DNA of 44,153 nucleotides from an uncultured Prevotellaceae bacterium (GTDB lineage: Bacteria > Bacteroidota > Bacteroidia > Bacteroidales > Muribaculaceae): assembly GCA_900318065.1 (NCBI GenBank), contig ONIY01000025.1, positions 1 through 44,153 of the forward strand, in the 5' to 3' direction. Shown here piece by piece: positions 43,263 through 44,153 of the stretch (the stretch's first letter is position 1; every line of letters starts with the position of its first letter). The notes beneath the pieces were generated by a model. It saw only the letters and a list, made by a program, of their open reading frames with translations. It did not search any database and was not told the DNA's origin. The position numbers and the translations under genes are program-made.

Positions 43263-43898
43263 ATGGAAACAATAGTTAGCGGAAAATACGTTGAGTTGGC
43301 CTATAAAATCTTTATCGTCGACAAAGAAGGCGACACAATGATCTTTGAGTTCAAGGAGGATAAACCAGACCACTTCGTCTTTGGCAACGAGCCAGGGATG
43401 CTGGAGTCTTTCACCAGTCATCTCGAGGGACTCAAGGCTGGCGATGAGTTCGACTTCATTCTCTCGCCCATCGAGGCATTTGGCGAGCGTGACCCCAATA
43501 TGGTTGCCGTTCTCGACAAGTCACTGTTCATCATCGACGGTGAGTTTGACAGCGAGCGCGTCTACGAGGGTGCTTTCGTGCCCATGATGACTGCCGAGGG
43601 CATGCGCATCGAGGGTATCGTCAAGGAGATTACCAGCGATAAGGTGACCGTCGACTTCAACCACCAGCTAGCTGGAGAGACCGTGAAGTATACCGGTAAA
43701 GTGCTCAACGTGCGTGAGGCAACCGACGAGGAAAAGAACCCTCCACACCACTGCGGTGGATGCGGCGGCGGTGACTGTGGCGGTTGCGGTGAGGGCGGCT
43801 GCGACAACAAAGAAGGTTGCGAAGGCCACCACGGCGACGGCGACTGCTGCCACAAGGATGGCAACAAAGACGGTGGCTGCTGCCACAAGGCAAAATAA
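43263..43898 (+). CDS. slyD: SlyD-type FKBP peptidyl-prolyl isomerase with Cys/His-rich tail
   Basis: The 211-residue protein has an FKBP domain (about 1-70 and 125-150) with the inserted chaperone flap (about 71-125), the SlyD arrangement. LSPIEAFGERDPNMV marks the FKBP-to-flap junction. The last about 50 residues hold 10 Cys and 6 His among Gly and Asp (HHCGGCGGGDCGGCG, DCCHKDGNKDGGCCHK), resembling the metal-binding tail of E. coli SlyD that binds Ni2+. Likely roles are folding help and metal storage or delivery. It has its own promoter and terminator. Confidence 0.93.
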   Translation: METIVSGKYVELAYKIFIVDKEGDTMIFEFKEDKPDHFVFGNEPGMLESFTSHLEGLKAGDEFDFILSPIEAFGERDPNMVAVLDKSLFIIDGEFDSERVYEGAFVPMMTAEGMRIEGIVKEITSDKVTVDFNHQLAGETVKYTGKVLNVREATDEEKNPPHHCGGCGGGDCGGCGEGGCDNKEGCEGHHGDGDCCHKDGNKDGGCCHKAK

Positions 43899-43941
43899 CA
43901 CCGCCAGCAAGCTATAGCACTCTATCACACAACACACTTAA

Positions 43942-43976
43942 TGGCCAGGAGGTTCATCACTTCCTGGCTATTTTTT
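43942..43976 (+). terminator. slyD terminator
   Basis: The stem GGCCAGGA / TCCTGGCT (with extra inner pairs) is followed at once by TTTTTT, about 45 nt after the slyD stop. Confidence 0.85.
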
Positions 43977-44035
43977 CAGCTTCGGTGCCGCGCGCTGTGC
44001 CCTCGGTTCGGTGCTGCGCTGTATCACAGCGCAGG

Positions 44036-44140
44036 GGAAAATGAAAAATGAAAAAAAGAAAGAAGGGGAAAGGAAAAAAGGGGAAAGGAAAAAGGAAAAG
44101 GGAAAAAAATGAAAAGGGAATAAAAAAAAGAGAGCCCGGG
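44036..44140. repeat. Purine-only tract near the window end
   Basis: About 100 nt contain almost only A and G in irregular GGGGAAAGGAAAAA-type units. No gene is present from 43977 to the window end. A short GC-rich inverted repeat (GCGCTGTG / CACAGCGC around 43990-44031) precedes the tract. Confidence 0.7.
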
Positions 44141-44153
44141 GATTTCTCCTCGA

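Overview
The window looks like a chromosomal segment from a member of the Bacteroidales (Bacteroidota), probably Muribaculaceae or a close relative. The evidence is: -7 boxes of the Bacteroidota form TAnnTTTG before many genes; almost no Shine-Dalgarno sequences before starts; and a gene set typical of the order (dockerin-tagged CotH proteins, sufBCDS, DUF4834, DUF3316, a Bacteroidota-type ParC, an EptA-like enzyme, bS21). The family-level call is inference.

Layout. Positions 1-3.8 kb hold two tandem CotH-kinase/dockerin genes (the first cut by the window edge, the second lacking its signal peptide). Next come a beta-helix lipoprotein, rpsU (bS21) with an unusually long leader, a 970-residue secreted protein of unknown role and a tRNA-Leu(CAG). 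The sufBCDS iron-sulfur operon runs from 10.6 to 15.6 kb. A small His/Arg-rich secreted protein and a palindrome-rich non-coding block separate it from gyrB. From 19.4 to 26.9 kb, on the minus strand, lies an apparent operon parC - DUF3316 - S41 peptidase - trmO - nucleoside kinase, interrupted by a palindromic insertion. Then manC and a CDF metal transporter (minus), ruvB and a polysaccharide flippase (plus). A minus-strand psd-pssA-DUF4834 operon follows, next to a phosphoethanolamine-transferase-like gene that would use its product. The right end has trmD, an FtsB/DivIC-like gene, a small membrane protein, an outer-membrane protein, lptC, a CNNM/CorC protein, an AraC-family regulator and a SlyD-type prolyl isomerase.

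Functionally this is mostly core housekeeping (topoisomerases, Fe-S assembly, phospholipid synthesis, LPS export, tRNA modification, division) plus a secreted accessory block at the left. No transposase, phage, CRISPR or defence gene was seen.

The most unusual feature is the non-coding DNA. Many same-direction spacers are built from a small shared set of short tandem repeats in a recurring order, oriented with transcription. At least four different palindromic, MITE-like elements sit in other spacers. The rpsU leader begins with a strong Shine-Dalgarno-like sequence that has no start codon at a usable distance.
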